DNA of 64,000 nucleotides from Candidimonas nitroreducens (GCF_002209565.1 NZ_NJIH01000004.1:310001-374000); one strand, 5' to 3'. Counted from the first letter of the stretch, positions 9,575 to 19,346 are shown. Notes: generated by a model from the sequence alone, not told the origin. Translations and numbers: made by a program.

Positions 9575-11337
9575 AACGCAATACCCAAAGAAAACTGCAG
9601 GCGCAGCTTGTGGTCGCGCTGGCCATAGGCCAGATCGATGAAGAACGGCCCGGCGGGCGTACGCACCAGCGCCCCGACGCCATAGCCCACCGCCCAGCGC
9701 ATGGCGCCGAACGATGCGGCGGCATCGCCCGCGTCCACGAACACGCTCATGCCGTAGCGATCATTGAAATAGTGCATGTACTCGATGCTGCCCACCGCCA
9801 GCGCCGGCGCGCCGACCACGGCATCGCCCTGCTGCAGCCCGATGCTCTGGTAGCGGTAGCCGCGGATAGTGCGCGCCCCGCCCGTGCGGTAGCCGAAATC
9901 CTGCGGCAGGCGCGAGGTATGCGACCACACCTTGCCGACCTCGCCGCGCACCGTCAGCACGTCGCGGCGCCCCACGGGCCACCACTTCTGCGCGCGCAAG
10001 TCCGCGCGGTAGAAGGGTTCGCCGGTGTCCAGGGTCGTGCCCGCCCCCAGGCCCACGTCGACCAGATTGCCCTCGCGCGGATCGTACTTGCTGTCCACGT
10101 CGCGCCGCAGCCAGTCCCAGGTGGCCACCAGCGTCGGCACCTCGTAGCGGCCGTCGCCCTCGATCTTGGTCTTGTCGTAGGCGGCCACCAGGCCCCACTG
10201 CGTCTCGAACTGCACGCGGCTGTCGCCCGCCGCATTGCGCACCTGCTTGCGCTTCCAGCCCAGCCCGGCGCGCTCGCTGTCCAGGCCCTCGATGTCGGAA
10301 TGGCTGTACAACACACCGACGCTGTCGTCGTAGCCGTCCACGGTGGGCGCCAGGTGCACGTCATAGAAGGCGCGCTGCCGGTTCTTGTCGACCCCCGCGC
10401 CGGTTTCTATCCAGACCGGCTGGCCGAACACCACATTCTGCCGATACAGGCCTTCGACTCGCACGCCGTTGTCGCTGTCCACGCCCAGCGAGGTGGCGAA
10501 GCGGCGCGCCGGCGCCTCGGTGACCTTGACCTGTACCGGCAGCTCTACGTCGCCGTCGGGCAGGGTCTTGGGATGGGTCTTGTCCAGCGTGACGAAGGCG
10601 CCGCGGAAAAACGTGGTCGACTGCAGCGCCTGCTGCCAGTCGTCCAGCCGGGTCTGGTCGTAGGAATCGCCGGGGGTGTAGCGCACGTAGCGATCGATCA
10701 GCTTCTGCGGCACGCGCCGCAGGCCGGTGACTTCCATGCTGCCCAGGCGCACTCGCGGGCCGCTGTCCACCGCCATGCGCAGGTCGGCGCGGGCCGCTTC
10801 GGCGTCGATGGTGGCCTGCGAGCTGACCAGCTTGGCAAGATAGAAGTCGCGCGTGCTGACATTGTCGATCAGGTCGGTCTTGGCCTTGCTCCATTGTTCG
10901 TTGATGAAGGGCTTGCCCTGCTTCAGGGGCCACTGCTCGCGGATCTGCGCGATGCGCTCGGCGAAGGCGGGGGTGGCGATACTGCCCGTGAAAGACAGAT
11001 CGACCTTCCTGACCGTGGTGCGCTCGTTGGGCTCTATGGTGATGTCCCAGGTTTCGCCGCCCACGTCCTTGCCGACTTCCAGCGTTACTTTGGGCGAGAA
11101 ATAGCCCTGGGTGGCCAGCGCCGAGACCGTCGCTTCGCGCGCGCGGCGCCGCAGGCGCGACATTTCGCTGGCGTCCTGATCCTGGGCCAGGCGCGTGATG
11201 ACGCCTACCGCGCTATTGATGGACTGCAGCGCCTGCGGGCCCACGCCGCCCGGGTCGATGACGACCTCGGGCGCCGCGGCGCAGGCCGCATCGCTCGCTC
11301 CGAGCGCCATCAGCAGGCCGGCGGCGAGCGAGCGCAT
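9571..11337 (-). CDS. tamA: Translocation and assembly module outer-membrane protein TamA (Omp85 family)
   Basis: 588-residue Omp85/BamA-superfamily barrel protein and outer-membrane partner of TamB. The ATG at 11337 gives a signal peptide (MRSLAAGLLMALGASDAACA); the open frame extends upstream into apbC but without TamA character. N-terminal POTRA domains (about 30-260) include GSMEVTGLRRVPQKLIDRYVR. The barrel follows, with the Omp85 hallmark GGARTIRGYRYQSIG (the L6 loop R-G-Y motif, about residue 495) and a terminal phenylalanine (SLGIAF), the usual BAM recognition end. The stop overlaps the tamB start by 3-4 nt. Confidence 0.95.
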   Translation of the reverse strand: MRSLAAGLLMALGASDAACAAAPEVVIDPGGVGPQALQSINSAVGVITRLAQDQDASEMSRLRRRAREATVSALATQGYFSPKVTLEVGKDVGGETWDITIEPNERTTVRKVDLSFTGSIATPAFAERIAQIREQWPLKQGKPFINEQWSKAKTDLIDNVSTRDFYLAKLVSSQATIDAEAARADLRMAVDSGPRVRLGSMEVTGLRRVPQKLIDRYVRYTPGDSYDQTRLDDWQQALQSTTFFRGAFVTLDKTHPKTLPDGDVELPVQVKVTEAPARRFATSLGVDSDNGVRVEGLYRQNVVFGQPVWIETGAGVDKNRQRAFYDVHLAPTVDGYDDSVGVLYSHSDIEGLDSERAGLGWKRKQVRNAAGDSRVQFETQWGLVAAYDKTKIEGDGRYEVPTLVATWDWLRRDVDSKYDPREGNLVDVGLGAGTTLDTGEPFYRADLRAQKWWPVGRRDVLTVRGEVGKVWSHTSRLPQDFGYRTGGARTIRGYRYQSIGLQQGDAVVGAPALAVGSIEYMHYFNDRYGMSVFVDAGDAAASFGAMRWAVGYGVGALVRTPAGPFFIDLAYGQRDHKLRLQFSLGIAF

Positions 11338-11345
11338 ACGCACCG

Positions 11346-12431
11346 TCAATGCGCGGTGGCCAGCGGCGGTTTCTTGGCCGCCGCATCGTGAGGCAGGCGG
11401 GCGACGATCTCGGCCACCTTGCGCGCCACTTCCAGGTAGATGGCCGCGACCGCCCCTGCGGGCTCGGCCGCCACGGTGGGCTGGCCCGAATCGGTCTGCT
11501 CGCGGATGTCCATGCGCAGCGGCAGGGCGCCCAGCCACGGCAGGTCGAATTCCGCCGCCATGTCGCGCCCGCCGTGTTCGCCGAAGATCGGCTCGGCGTG
11601 GCCGCAGTTGGAACAGATATGCACCGACATGTTCTCGACCACGCCCAGCACCGGCACGTTCACTTTCTGGAACATACGCAGGGCCTTGCGCGCGTCGGCC
11701 AGGGCCAGGTCTTGCGGCGTGGTGACGATGACCGCGCCGGCCAGCGGCACCTTCTGCGCCATGGTCAGGGCGATGTCGCCGGTGCCCGGCGGCATGTCGA
11801 CGATGAGGTAGTCGAGGCGATCCCAGTTGGTCTGGCGCAGCAACTGCTCTACCGCCTGCGTCACCATGGGGCCGCGCCAGATCGCCGGCGCATCGGCGTC
11901 GATCAGGAAGCCTATGGAATTGGCCTGCAGGCCGTGGCCCACCAGGGGTTCCATGGTCTTGCCGTCGTTGCTCTTGGGACGACCCGACAGCCCGAGCATG
12001 ATGGGCACGCTGGGGCCGTAGATGTCGGCATCGAGCAGCCCCACCCGCGCCCCATGGCGCTGCAGCGCCAGCGCCAAGTTGACCGCCGTAGTGCTCTTGC
12101 CCACGCCGCCCTTGCCGGAGGCCACCGCGATGATGTTGCGTACATTGGGCAGCGGCTCGAGGCCGTGCTGCACCGCGTGGGTGGAGACCATGGATGTGGT
12201 GACACGCATGTCCTTGAGTTCCAGCCCCAGGCCGTGCACCACGGCCTCGATACGCTTTCGCAGCTCTGTCTGGCGGTTGTGCAAGGGATGGCCCAGGGCA
12301 AGCACCAGGCTCAGTTCCTTGCCGTCCAGATGGACGTCGCTGTTGCTGGCCGTAATGGCCAGGGCCGCGCCGCTGCGGGGGTCTTCCACCTGCGCCAGCG
12401 CCGTACGTATCTGCTGTGGGGTAATACTCAT
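11346..12431 (-). CDS. apbC: Iron-sulfur cluster carrier protein ApbC/Mrp
   Basis: 361-residue P-loop ATPase of the Mrp/NBP35 family that carries and delivers [4Fe-4S] clusters. An N-terminal DUF59/MIP18-like domain (about 1-85) precedes the deviant Walker A motif GKGGVGKSTTAVNLA (about 106-120). DADIYGPSVPIMLG and DYLIVDMPPGTGDIALT are also family blocks. The bridging cysteine pair is in HICSNCGHAEPIFG (CxxC). It reads in the same direction as tamA (stop 9 nt before the tamA ATG) and divergently from the metG side. Length is standard. Confidence 0.96.
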   Translation of the reverse strand: MSITPQQIRTALAQVEDPRSGAALAITASNSDVHLDGKELSLVLALGHPLHNRQTELRKRIEAVVHGLGLELKDMRVTTSMVSTHAVQHGLEPLPNVRNIIAVASGKGGVGKSTTAVNLALALQRHGARVGLLDADIYGPSVPIMLGLSGRPKSNDGKTMEPLVGHGLQANSIGFLIDADAPAIWRGPMVTQAVEQLLRQTNWDRLDYLIVDMPPGTGDIALTMAQKVPLAGAVIVTTPQDLALADARKALRMFQKVNVPVLGVVENMSVHICSNCGHAEPIFGEHGGRDMAAEFDLPWLGALPLRMDIREQTDSGQPTVAAEPAGAVAAIYLEVARKVAEIVARLPHDAAAKKPPLATAH

Positions 12432-12543
12432 TTCAATCCAGCCTTTCCAAGGGATTACAATGACTTCAACCTGAAGATGACTTCAGCCTAAAGAATAGCG
12501 GATTGGCGGAATTATTTTCCGTGCCGGCTGTCTATCCAAGACG

Positions 12544-12792
12544 ATGAACGCATTCAATCAAATACTCAGAGTAGGGCTATTTCTGGTGCTGGCGGTGTTC
12601 GGCACCATCATGGCTTTCATTTTCATGGTTTCCACGGCAATTGCAATTGCCGTGCTGTACGTGGTGGCGCGCATCAAGCGCCGCCCCTTTGGCGTGCGTG
12701 CCTACTGGGATCAGCGCCACAAACCGTCGCCGCGCAAAAATACCTTTAAAAACAAAGACGTGGTCGACGTCGAGATGCGCGAAATCCGCTAA
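12544..12792 (+). CDS. Small single-span membrane protein of unknown function
   Basis: 82-residue protein with one long hydrophobic segment (about residues 9-42, VGLFLVLAVFGTIMAFIFMV and onward) followed by a basic, presumably cytoplasmic tail rich in Arg/Lys (KRRPFGVRAYWDQRHK). Codon use matches its neighbours and the hydrophobic pattern is coherent, so I take it as a real gene. I do not recognise a family. It lies between divergent apbC and co-directional metG, 147 nt before metG. Confidence 0.65.
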   Translation: MNAFNQILRVGLFLVLAVFGTIMAFIFMVSTAIAIAVLYVVARIKRRPFGVRAYWDQRHKPSPRKNTFKNKDVVDVEMREIR

Positions 12793-12939
12793 TCGCCCGG
12801 CCGCGGGCGCGACTGCAACCGCTGGTGTCCAGTCGTGAGCGCGGTAAACTTTGCCTTTCCTTGCCTGGCAGGCCGTGAACGCCGGGCGGTTTTCCCCGTT
12901 ACCTGATTTTCCACACCCTACTTTCGCCCCTACGCACTC

Positions 12940-15021
12940 ATGCCGCGCACGCTATTCGTCACCACCGCCCTGCCCTACGCCAACGGTTCCTTCCACATCG
13001 GCCACATCATGGAATACATCCAGGCCGATATCTGGGTGCGCTCGATGCGCATGGCCGGGCATACGGTGCACTTCGTGGGCGCCGACGACGCGCACGGCGC
13101 GCCCATCATGCTCAAGGCCGAAAGCGAAGGCATCAGCCCGCAACAGCTGGTGGCCCGCTATGCCGGCGAGCGTCCGCAGTACCTGCAGGGCTTCCATGTC
13201 GCGTTCGACCACTGGCACAGTACCGATTCCAAAGAAAACGTGGCGCTGTCGCAGCAGATCTACCTGCGCCTGAAGGAACAAGGGCTGATCACCACGCGCA
13301 CCATCGAGCAATTCTACGACCCGGTCAAGGGCATGTTCCTGCCCGACCGCTACATCAAGGGCGAGTGCCCGAACTGCCACGCCAAGGATCAGTACGGCGA
13401 TTCCTGCGAGGTCTGCGGCGCGGTCTATGCGCCCACCGACCTGATCGAGCCGTATTCCACGCTGACCCACGCCACGCCGGTGCTGAAGTCGTCCGAGCAT
13501 TTCTTTTTCAAGCTGTCCGACCCGCGCTGTGTGGAATTCCTGCAGTCCTGGACTTCCGGCAGCAACGCCGCGGGCCTCAAGCGCCTGCAGCCCGAGGTAT
13601 TGGCCAAGACCCGCGAATGGCTGGGCGGCGGCGCCTCCGGCGCCGAGGCGAACCTGGCCGACTGGGATATTTCGCGCGATGCCCCCTATTTCGGCATCCC
13701 CATTCCGGACGCTCCCGGCAAGTTCTTCTACGTGTGGCTGGACGCGCCCATCGGCTACCTGGCCTCGCTGATGGCGTATTGCGCCCAGCGCGGCCTGGAC
13801 TTCGACGCACTGCTGGATCCCGCCGGGCCCACCGAGCAAATACATTTCATCGGCAAAGACATCGTCTATTTCCACGCGCTGTTCTGGCCCGCCGTGCTGC
13901 ATTTCTCCGGACGCAAGACGCCCGATGCCCTGAACGTGCACGGCTTCATCACCGTCAGCGGCGAGAAAATGTCCAAGAGCCGCGGCACCGGCATCTCGCC
14001 GCTGCGCTACCTGGAACTGGGCATGAATGCCGAATGGCTGCGCTACTACATCGCCGCCAAGCTCAATGCGCGCGTCGAAGACCTGGACTTCAACCCCGAC
14101 GATTTCGTGGCGCGCGTCAACAGCGACCTGGTCGGCAAGTACGTCAACATCGCCAGCCGCGCCGCCAACTTCATCAACAAGCATTTCGGCGGCGAACTGG
14201 CCTACCAGGGCGACGCGGCGGCGCTGCAGGCCGAGCTGGCCCAAACGGCCGAGAGCGTGCGCGCCGATTTCGAGGCGCGCGAATACGGCCGCGCCATACG
14301 CGCCGTCATGGCCCATGCCGACCGCATCAACCAGGCCTTCGACGCCGCCCAGCCCTGGGTCATGGCCAAGGGCCTGGATCAGGCCGACGCCGAGCGCAAG
14401 GCCGCGCTGCAGGATGTATGCTCGCGCGCGCTGGCCGGCTTCAAGGCCTTGTCGGTGATGCTCGCTCCGGTGCTGCCGGCGCTGGCCCGAACCGTGGCGC
14501 ACGAGCTGTTCGGCCTGAACCGCGGCTTCGCATGGGCCGACGCGGCCGAGCTGCCGGCCCGCATCGCGGCCTTCAAGCACCTGATGCAGCGCGTCGACCC
14601 CAAACTGCTCGACCAGCTGTTCGAGCCGCCGCAGGCACCCGAGGCCGCCGCGCCCACGCCGGGCGGCGAGCCCATTGCCGACACCATAGACATCAAAGAT
14701 TTCGCCAAGGTCGACCTGCGCATCGCGCGCATCGTCGACTGCAGCGCCGTAGAAGGTTCCGACAAGCTCCTGCGCCTGAGCCTGGACGTGGGCGAAGGCC
14801 GCCACCGCCAGGTGTTCTCGGGCATCAAGTCGGCCTACGCGCCGGCCGACCTGGTCGGCAAGCTGACGGTGCTGGTGGCCAACCTGGCGCCGCGCAAGAT
14901 GCGCTTCGGCGTGTCCGAGGGCATGGTACTGGCTGCCAGCCACGAAGACGCCAGCGTAGACACCGGCATCTATATTCTGGAACCCTGGCCCGGCGCGCAG
15001 CCGGGCATGCGCATCCGCTGA
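12940..15021 (+). CDS. metG: Methionyl-tRNA synthetase
   Basis: 693-residue class I aminoacyl-tRNA synthetase that charges tRNA-Met. The HIGH motif is in [12 protein letters not shown] (about residues 16-27). The zinc knuckle has C143-x2-C146 and C156-x2-C159. The KMSKS loop is at residues 343-347. The C-terminal ~110 residues form the EMAP/Trbp111-like tRNA-binding and dimerisation domain (ISD equivalent: [15 protein letters not shown]). The start at 12940 gives the normal N-terminus [16 protein letters not shown]. It ends 7 nt before the stop of the convergent K+ channel gene. Confidence 0.98.
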   Translation: MPRTLFVTTALPYANGSFHIGHIMEYIQADIWVRSMRMAGHTVHFVGADDAHGAPIMLKAESEGISPQQLVARYAGERPQYLQGFHVAFDHWHSTDSKENVALSQQIYLRLKEQGLITTRTIEQFYDPVKGMFLPDRYIKGECPNCHAKDQYGDSCEVCGAVYAPTDLIEPYSTLTHATPVLKSSEHFFFKLSDPRCVEFLQSWTSGSNAAGLKRLQPEVLAKTREWLGGGASGAEANLADWDISRDAPYFGIPIPDAPGKFFYVWLDAPIGYLASLMAYCAQRGLDFDALLDPAGPTEQIHFIGKDIVYFHALFWPAVLHFSGRKTPDALNVHGFITVSGEKMSKSRGTGISPLRYLELGMNAEWLRYYIAAKLNARVEDLDFNPDDFVARVNSDLVGKYVNIASRAANFINKHFGGELAYQGDAAALQAELAQTAESVRADFEAREYGRAIRAVMAHADRINQAFDAAQPWVMAKGLDQADAERKAALQDVCSRALAGFKALSVMLAPVLPALARTVAHELFGLNRGFAWADAAELPARIAAFKHLMQRVDPKLLDQLFEPPQAPEAAAPTPGGEPIADTIDIKDFAKVDLRIARIVDCSAVEGSDKLLRLSLDVGEGRHRQVFSGIKSAYAPADLVGKLTVLVANLAPRKMRFGVSEGMVLAASHEDASVDTGIYILEPWPGAQPGMRIR

Positions 15022-15032
15022 ACAGGCCCTAG
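15018..15032. repeat. Short repeat, copy 3 (inverted), spanning two convergent stop codons
   Basis: CTGAACAGGCCCTAG is the reverse complement of the core of the repeats at 2432 and 4755. It contains the metG TGA stop and the TAG stop of the opposing channel gene. Confidence 0.45.
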
Positions 15033-16231
15033 CCCGAGGGCTGGGCGGCGCGCGCGAAGAACAGCCGCGTGATGGCGTCGCTGTCCAGCGGCTCGCCGCT
15101 TAAAGTGCGCAGCAATATCTCGGTGCCCAGCAGCTGCAGCGAGAACACCATGTCCGGGTTCACGCTCTTGATCTTCTGCAGGTGGGTGGTGGTATTGGCC
15201 AGCGCCACCGTGCGCGTCGCCGGCCCGGCGACCTCTTTGGCGGCCAGCACGATGAAAGCATTCTCGGCATCGTCGCTGCGCAGTGCCAGCACATATTCCG
15301 CATGTGCCGCCCCGGCCCCGCTCAGCACCGCGGCATCGGTGGGGTCGCCTTCAATGAGATCGGTGTCGGCGGGGTAGCCGTGCGCCACGCCTTCGGGCAC
15401 GAGCACCGTCACGTTGTGGCCGCGCTGGCGCAGGCCTTCATAGACACTTTGCGCCAGCGGCGTCGCGCCGGCGATGATGATGTGGTTCTTTCTCATGACG
15501 TTGGACAGCCGCCCCTTGAGCACGCGTTTCAGGTTGCCGCCTATGATAGGCCCGACGATGGCGCTGACAGAAGTGGCGAACACCGTAATGCCGAGGATGA
15601 TAATGGAAGCCGAGAACAGGCGCGCCGCCGTGGTCTGAGGGGTGATGTCGCCGTAGCCCACGGTGGACATCGAGACGATAGAGAAATACAAAGCGGTGGC
15701 GGTGTCGTGGATCTTCGGCTGGAAGTCTTCGCCCAGGTACAGGCTGCCGAATACGGCGTAGATCAGCAATGACACGATGCTGAGCACCGCGAACAGCGAA
15801 CCCGCCGCCAGGCTGGATCGGTCGAACTGCCGCCAGTAGGCCACCAGCAGGCATACCAGCAGCAGCGTGTAGGCGGCCAGGCCCACATGACCGTTGGCCT
15901 GCCACAGCGACAAGCTGCCCACGGCAATCAGCAACAGCAAGGAAAATACCCAGGCAATGCGCGCGCGCAGGATCAGGCCCAGAGCCATGAGCTGCAGGCC
16001 GGCGCCCAGCATCAGCCGCGGCAGGCCCGCCAGGCCCGACTGCAGCAAGGCATTCAAGTTGTCCATCGCCAGCCAACCGCGCCAGCCATGCACCGGCACC
16101 TGCCTGACCGCGGACAAGCCGGGCTGCAGGAACAGGTAGCCGTCGATCACCACGAGCACAGCCAGGATCCAACCCAGCGGCGCGCCGCCCAGGGCGCGTG
16201 CGAGCCGGTTGCGGACAAGTTGCAGCTTCAA
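15029..16231 (-). CDS. Voltage-gated-type potassium channel with TrkA-N (RCK) domain
   Basis: 400-residue inner-membrane protein. The first ~215 residues hold several transmembrane helices (VLVVIDGYLFL, LQLMALGLILRARIAW and others). The pore loop has the K+ selectivity filter STVGYGDITPQT at about residues 185-196, followed by the inner helix. The soluble C-terminal part (about 245-395) is a Rossmann-type TrkA-N/RCK domain beginning HIIIAGATPLAQSVYEG. This arrangement resembles Kch-like bacterial channels. The glycine-rich nucleotide motif is degenerate (GATPLA instead of GxGxxG), so the bound ligand is uncertain. Convergent with metG. Confidence 0.88.
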   Translation of the reverse strand: MKLQLVRNRLARALGGAPLGWILAVLVVIDGYLFLQPGLSAVRQVPVHGWRGWLAMDNLNALLQSGLAGLPRLMLGAGLQLMALGLILRARIAWVFSLLLLIAVGSLSLWQANGHVGLAAYTLLLVCLLVAYWRQFDRSSLAAGSLFAVLSIVSLLIYAVFGSLYLGEDFQPKIHDTATALYFSIVSMSTVGYGDITPQTTAARLFSASIIILGITVFATSVSAIVGPIIGGNLKRVLKGRLSNVMRKNHIIIAGATPLAQSVYEGLRQRGHNVTVLVPEGVAHGYPADTDLIEGDPTDAAVLSGAGAAHAEYVLALRSDDAENAFIVLAAKEVAGPATRTVALANTTTHLQKIKSVNPDMVFSLQLLGTEILLRTLSGEPLDSDAITRLFFARAAQPSG

Positions 16232-16503
16232 GGCGCTCCTCTATATGCAGTGGCAGGGTTGCAGCGAGTTTAGCGCAAGCCGTATGGATATATGGATGGC
16301 GGGGCGTGTGGATGACGGCACCGAGCCGAGGACGCTGGGCGGGCAGTGCCGGGCGGACTCCGGCTCGCTCACCGGCCGCAGCGGATTGATCGGTTGAACC
16401 TGGCCGTACTCTCAGCGGCCTCACCTGGGCGGCCCCACCTCGCCGGCCGCACCTAGGCGGCCCCACCTGTTAACATCGACCACTCGCCTGACCGCGAACA
16501 TCC

Positions 16504-17478
16504 ATGGACGCATCGCCCGACACTCCGCGCAATTTTCCCGACCCGGCCGAAGGCCGCCGCAGCACCCTGACCAGCATCGCCGTCAACAGCGGCCTGATCG
16601 TGGTGCAGGTGGCGGTCGGCATGCTGGCCCACTCGCAGGCCCTGGTGGCCGACGCGGTGCACTCGCTTTCCGACGTGGTGTCGGACGTAGTCGTGCTGGT
16701 GGCCGGCAAACACGGCCTGAAGGCACCGGACGCCGACCATCCTTATGGCCACCGGCGCTTCGAGACCGCCGCCTCGCTCATGCTGGGCGCGCTGCTGGTG
16801 ATCGTGGGCGTGGCCATGCTGTGGAATGCCTTCACGCGGCTGCAGCACCCGGCCGATCTGCACACGGTCGGCGTGGCGGCCCTGGCAGTGGCCCTGCTGG
16901 CCCTGTGCGTCAAGGAATTGCTGTTCCGCTACATGCTGCGCATCGCGCGGCGGCTGCGCTCGTCGCTGCTGGCGGCCAATGCCTGGCATGCGCGTTCCGA
17001 CGCGGCATCGTCGCTGGTGGTGGCGGCCGGCATCGTCGCCAACCTGGCGGGCTTTCCCCTGGCCGATCCACTGGCGGCGCTGATCGTCGGCATCATGATC
17101 GCCCGTGTCGGCGCCAAGTTCTTTCTCGCCGCCTTCAACGACCTGATGGATCGCGCCGTCGACGCCCGGGACGAGGAACGCATTCGCGCCCACCTGGCCT
17201 CTACGCCCGGCGTGCTGGGCGTGCACCGCCTGAAGACGCGCAAAATGGGCGACATGATCTGGGTGGAAGTGGATCTGGAAATGGACGCTTCGCTCACCAT
17301 CGCCCAGGGCCATGCCATCGCCGAAGAAGCCCGCAAGCGCGTCATGCAGCACGAGCCCGTGCTGGACGTGATGACGCACTTCGACCCGGTATGGTCGCGG
17401 CAGACGCCCGCAGACGACAACAGGCAGGCCAGCAACCCCGACGCTAAGCCCCCATTGCGGCCAGCGGCTCGACGCTGA
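16504..17478 (+). CDS. Cation diffusion facilitator (CDF) family metal exporter
   Basis: 324-residue divalent-cation/proton antiporter of the FieF/CzcD group. The membrane part has the metal-site helix motif DAVHSLSDVVSD (about residues 53-64) and a second HxxxD-type motif ARSDAASS in helix 5 (about 163-170), followed by the cytoplasmic CDF domain (about 215-300) with GVLGVHRLKTRKMGDMIWVEVDLEMD. The metal (Zn, Fe, Mn or Co) is not predictable. Its 3' end overlaps the convergent epimerase gene by 35 nt. Confidence 0.92.
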   Translation: MDASPDTPRNFPDPAEGRRSTLTSIAVNSGLIVVQVAVGMLAHSQALVADAVHSLSDVVSDVVVLVAGKHGLKAPDADHPYGHRRFETAASLMLGALLVIVGVAMLWNAFTRLQHPADLHTVGVAALAVALLALCVKELLFRYMLRIARRLRSSLLAANAWHARSDAASSLVVAAGIVANLAGFPLADPLAALIVGIMIARVGAKFFLAAFNDLMDRAVDARDEERIRAHLASTPGVLGVHRLKTRKMGDMIWVEVDLEMDASLTIAQGHAIAEEARKRVMQHEPVLDVMTHFDPVWSRQTPADDNRQASNPDAKPPLRPAARR

Positions 17479-18355
17479 TCCGGCAGCGCGCCACCTCGGT
17501 CTGGCCCGGCTGCAGCCAGCGCAGGCCCTGGCCGTGATGGATCGCATCGGGCAGCCCGAGCCAGGGCTCTATGCAATAGAAATCGGCGCTGTCGCTTTCC
17601 GTCCAGGTGGTTACCGCGTACCAGGGACACGGCGTATCGGCCAGGTCGAATGAGACGCGCCGGCCCTGCCAGGGCATGTCCAGATGCACCGGCCCGGCTT
17701 GGCGCAGTACGTGGAATCGATCCAGCAGTTGCGGATCGGAAAGCGCACAGCGGCTCGGGCCCGGGCGCGGCGCGGTCACCCCGCCATGGGGCAGCGCCTC
17801 TTGCACCGTGCTGTCGGGCAAGTGCAGCACGCAGTCGCCGCGGCGCGCCGCCGGCACGGCAAGATAGAAATGATGCCCCGGGTAGTAAGGCATGGGCGCG
17901 TCGCCCGTATTGGTCGTTTCCAGGCTGCTTTCAAGCGCGGCGCCCTGCAGGCGGAAGCGCGCCGTGAACGCGAAACCGAAGGGGTACATGCGGCGTGTGG
18001 CGGCATCGTCGCGCAGCGTCATGGCGATGCCCTGGCCATCGGCATCCACCGCGTGCTCGAACGGCAGGTCGCGCGCAAAGCCATGCATGGGCAAGGCGCG
18101 CACCACGCCGGCGGCATCCTTCCAGTAGCCCAGTTTGCCATCGACATAATGCCGGGCGATGAAGGGAAAGAGCAGCGGATCGCCGCCGCGAAAATGATGC
18201 GGCGGCGCCCAGTCCGGATCGCGCGGCCAGTGGATGACGTCGCGGCCGTCCACCGTCCACTTCATCAACAGGCCGCCCATGGACGGGGCAAACTCGGCAT
18301 GCGCCTGCGCATTGCTCAGGCGTACGATTTGCGGGGCTTCGGGGCTTACGGCCAT
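17444..18355 (-). CDS. Aldose 1-epimerase (GalM)-like protein
   Basis: 303-residue beta-sandwich protein of the galactose mutarotase superfamily. The ATG at 18355 follows a GAGGA Shine-Dalgarno, so I do not use the longer open frame. Recognisable blocks are GGLLMKWTVDGRDVIHWP near the N-terminus, HGFARDLPFEH (about 92-102, with the conserved His), PYYPGHHFYLAVP (about 155-167), and a C-terminal catalytic-glutamate-like segment FYCIEPWLG. Its sugar substrate is not known. The preserved histidines and Glu suggest an active epimerase, possibly a D-hexose-6-phosphate mutarotase relative. Confidence 0.85.
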   Translation of the reverse strand: MAVSPEAPQIVRLSNAQAHAEFAPSMGGLLMKWTVDGRDVIHWPRDPDWAPPHHFRGGDPLLFPFIARHYVDGKLGYWKDAAGVVRALPMHGFARDLPFEHAVDADGQGIAMTLRDDAATRRMYPFGFAFTARFRLQGAALESSLETTNTGDAPMPYYPGHHFYLAVPAARRGDCVLHLPDSTVQEALPHGGVTAPRPGPSRCALSDPQLLDRFHVLRQAGPVHLDMPWQGRRVSFDLADTPCPWYAVTTWTESDSADFYCIEPWLGLPDAIHHGQGLRWLQPGQTEVARCRISVEPLAAMGA

Positions 18356-18692
18356 GGTGGTTCGTCCTCGTGCTTGCCTTGCATGCCGGCGGCATCGCAC
18401 CCAAAGCCGCGCCCGCCGGTCGAGCCACTATAGCGCCCGTCTGCAGGAAATGTCCACGCCGACAGGCAGGCGTGGCACCTGGCCGTGCCGAACCCCATCC
18501 GGGCCGGCAGCACTGGGCCGCAAGCGCCCCCCAAACCGGGAATGCCGACGGCAAGCGGCAAGCAGCAAGTGGCAAGTGGCAAGTGGCAAGTGGCAAGTGG
18601 CAAGCAGTAATATGAATCGTCTGCAGTGAATTGTCCGCAGCGAGCGCATCACCCGATGCCGGCACCGGATCACCGCAAGAAGGCAAGGCCTC
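18356..18692. other. Intergenic region with heptanucleotide repeat
   Basis: This 337-nt gap between the divergent epimerase and thioredoxin-like genes holds no supportable gene. Its main feature is the GGCAAGT heptamer array at 18550-18605. The rest (18356-18549) is ordinary GC-rich spacer. Confidence 0.6.
18550..18605. repeat. Heptanucleotide tandem repeat (GGCAAGT/C)8
   Basis: Eight consecutive 7-bp units: GGCAAGC twice, AGCAAGT once, GGCAAGT four times, GGCAAGC once. The four central units are identical. The array ends 87 nt before the ATG of the thioredoxin-like gene, close to where its promoter should be. Seven is not a multiple of three, but the array is intergenic, so any effect of copy-number change would be on promoter spacing rather than frame. 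Confidence 0.9.
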
Positions 18693-19175
18693 ATGAACAT
18701 ATCCATACCCCCGGCCCCGTGGCAGGTACAGCAGTGGCTGAACACCCCCGAACCGATCACGCTGGCCGGCCTGCGCGGCCGCGTCGTGCTGGTGATCGCC
18801 TTCCAGATGCTCTGTCCCGGCTGCGTCAGCCGCGGCCTGCCGCAAGCCTTGCGCGCGCACAGCTTATTTGCCGACAGCGATCTCGCGGTGATCGGGCTGC
18901 ACACGGTTTTCGAGCACCACGAGGCGCAGGGCTCGCGGGCGGCGCTGGCCGCATTCCTGCATGAATACCGCATAGGCTTTCCGGTGGGCATCGACGCGCC
19001 GTCGGCATACGGCGGACTGCCGCAGACCATGCAGGCCTATAACATGCAAGGCACGCCCACCACCTTGCTGATCGACCGCAAGGGCCAACTGAGGCTGCAG
19101 CACTTCGGCCATCTCGAAGACATGGAACTCGGCGCCGCCATCGGGCGGCTGCTGGAACAGGGCACGCAAGGCTGA
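18693..19175 (+). CDS. Thioredoxin-fold (TlpA/AhpC-TSA-like) protein
   Basis: 160-residue cytoplasmic thioredoxin-like protein without a signal peptide. The redox motif is MLCPGCVSRGLP (CPGC, about residues 41-44); the cis-Pro loop of the fold is GTPTTLLIDRKG (about 119-130). The CPxC pattern and length fit the TlpA/redoxin group. A partner is not obvious from the neighbours. A heptamer repeat array lies just upstream. Confidence 0.85.
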   Translation: MNISIPPAPWQVQQWLNTPEPITLAGLRGRVVLVIAFQMLCPGCVSRGLPQALRAHSLFADSDLAVIGLHTVFEHHEAQGSRAALAAFLHEYRIGFPVGIDAPSAYGGLPQTMQAYNMQGTPTTLLIDRKGQLRLQHFGHLEDMELGAAIGRLLEQGTQG

Positions 19176-19316
19176 GCCGCCCGGCCTCGGACGCGAACGG
19201 CAAGCAACTGGCGGCGGGAGTTTTTACAGACAGCCATCGCACGCCGGGCATTCCATTTGCCATCGGCAAATCAACTGGCAGCCATGCCGCTTGTTGCTGG
19301 CAAGCCGCAAGCGGCC

Positions 19317-19346
19317 TTGCCGCACTCGGGGCCGCGCTGGTAAAAT
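19317..19346 (+). promoter_or_regulatory. Candidate sigma-70 promoter
   Basis: TTGCCG (19317-19322) and TAAAAT (19341-19346) are separated by 18 nt, close to the sigma-70 consensus. Transcription would begin near 19353, about 315 nt before the ABC exporter start. Confidence 0.45.

Noticed and set aside
5654-9628. 1324-codon open frame on the plus strand opposite tamB
   Set aside because: It is a GC-rich antisense shadow: composition and residues (Arg, Gln, Ala, Gly runs) show no domain, and the minus strand encodes a clear TamB.
18550-18605. CRISPR-like array
   Set aside because: Units are 7 bp with no spacers, so this is a simple tandem repeat.
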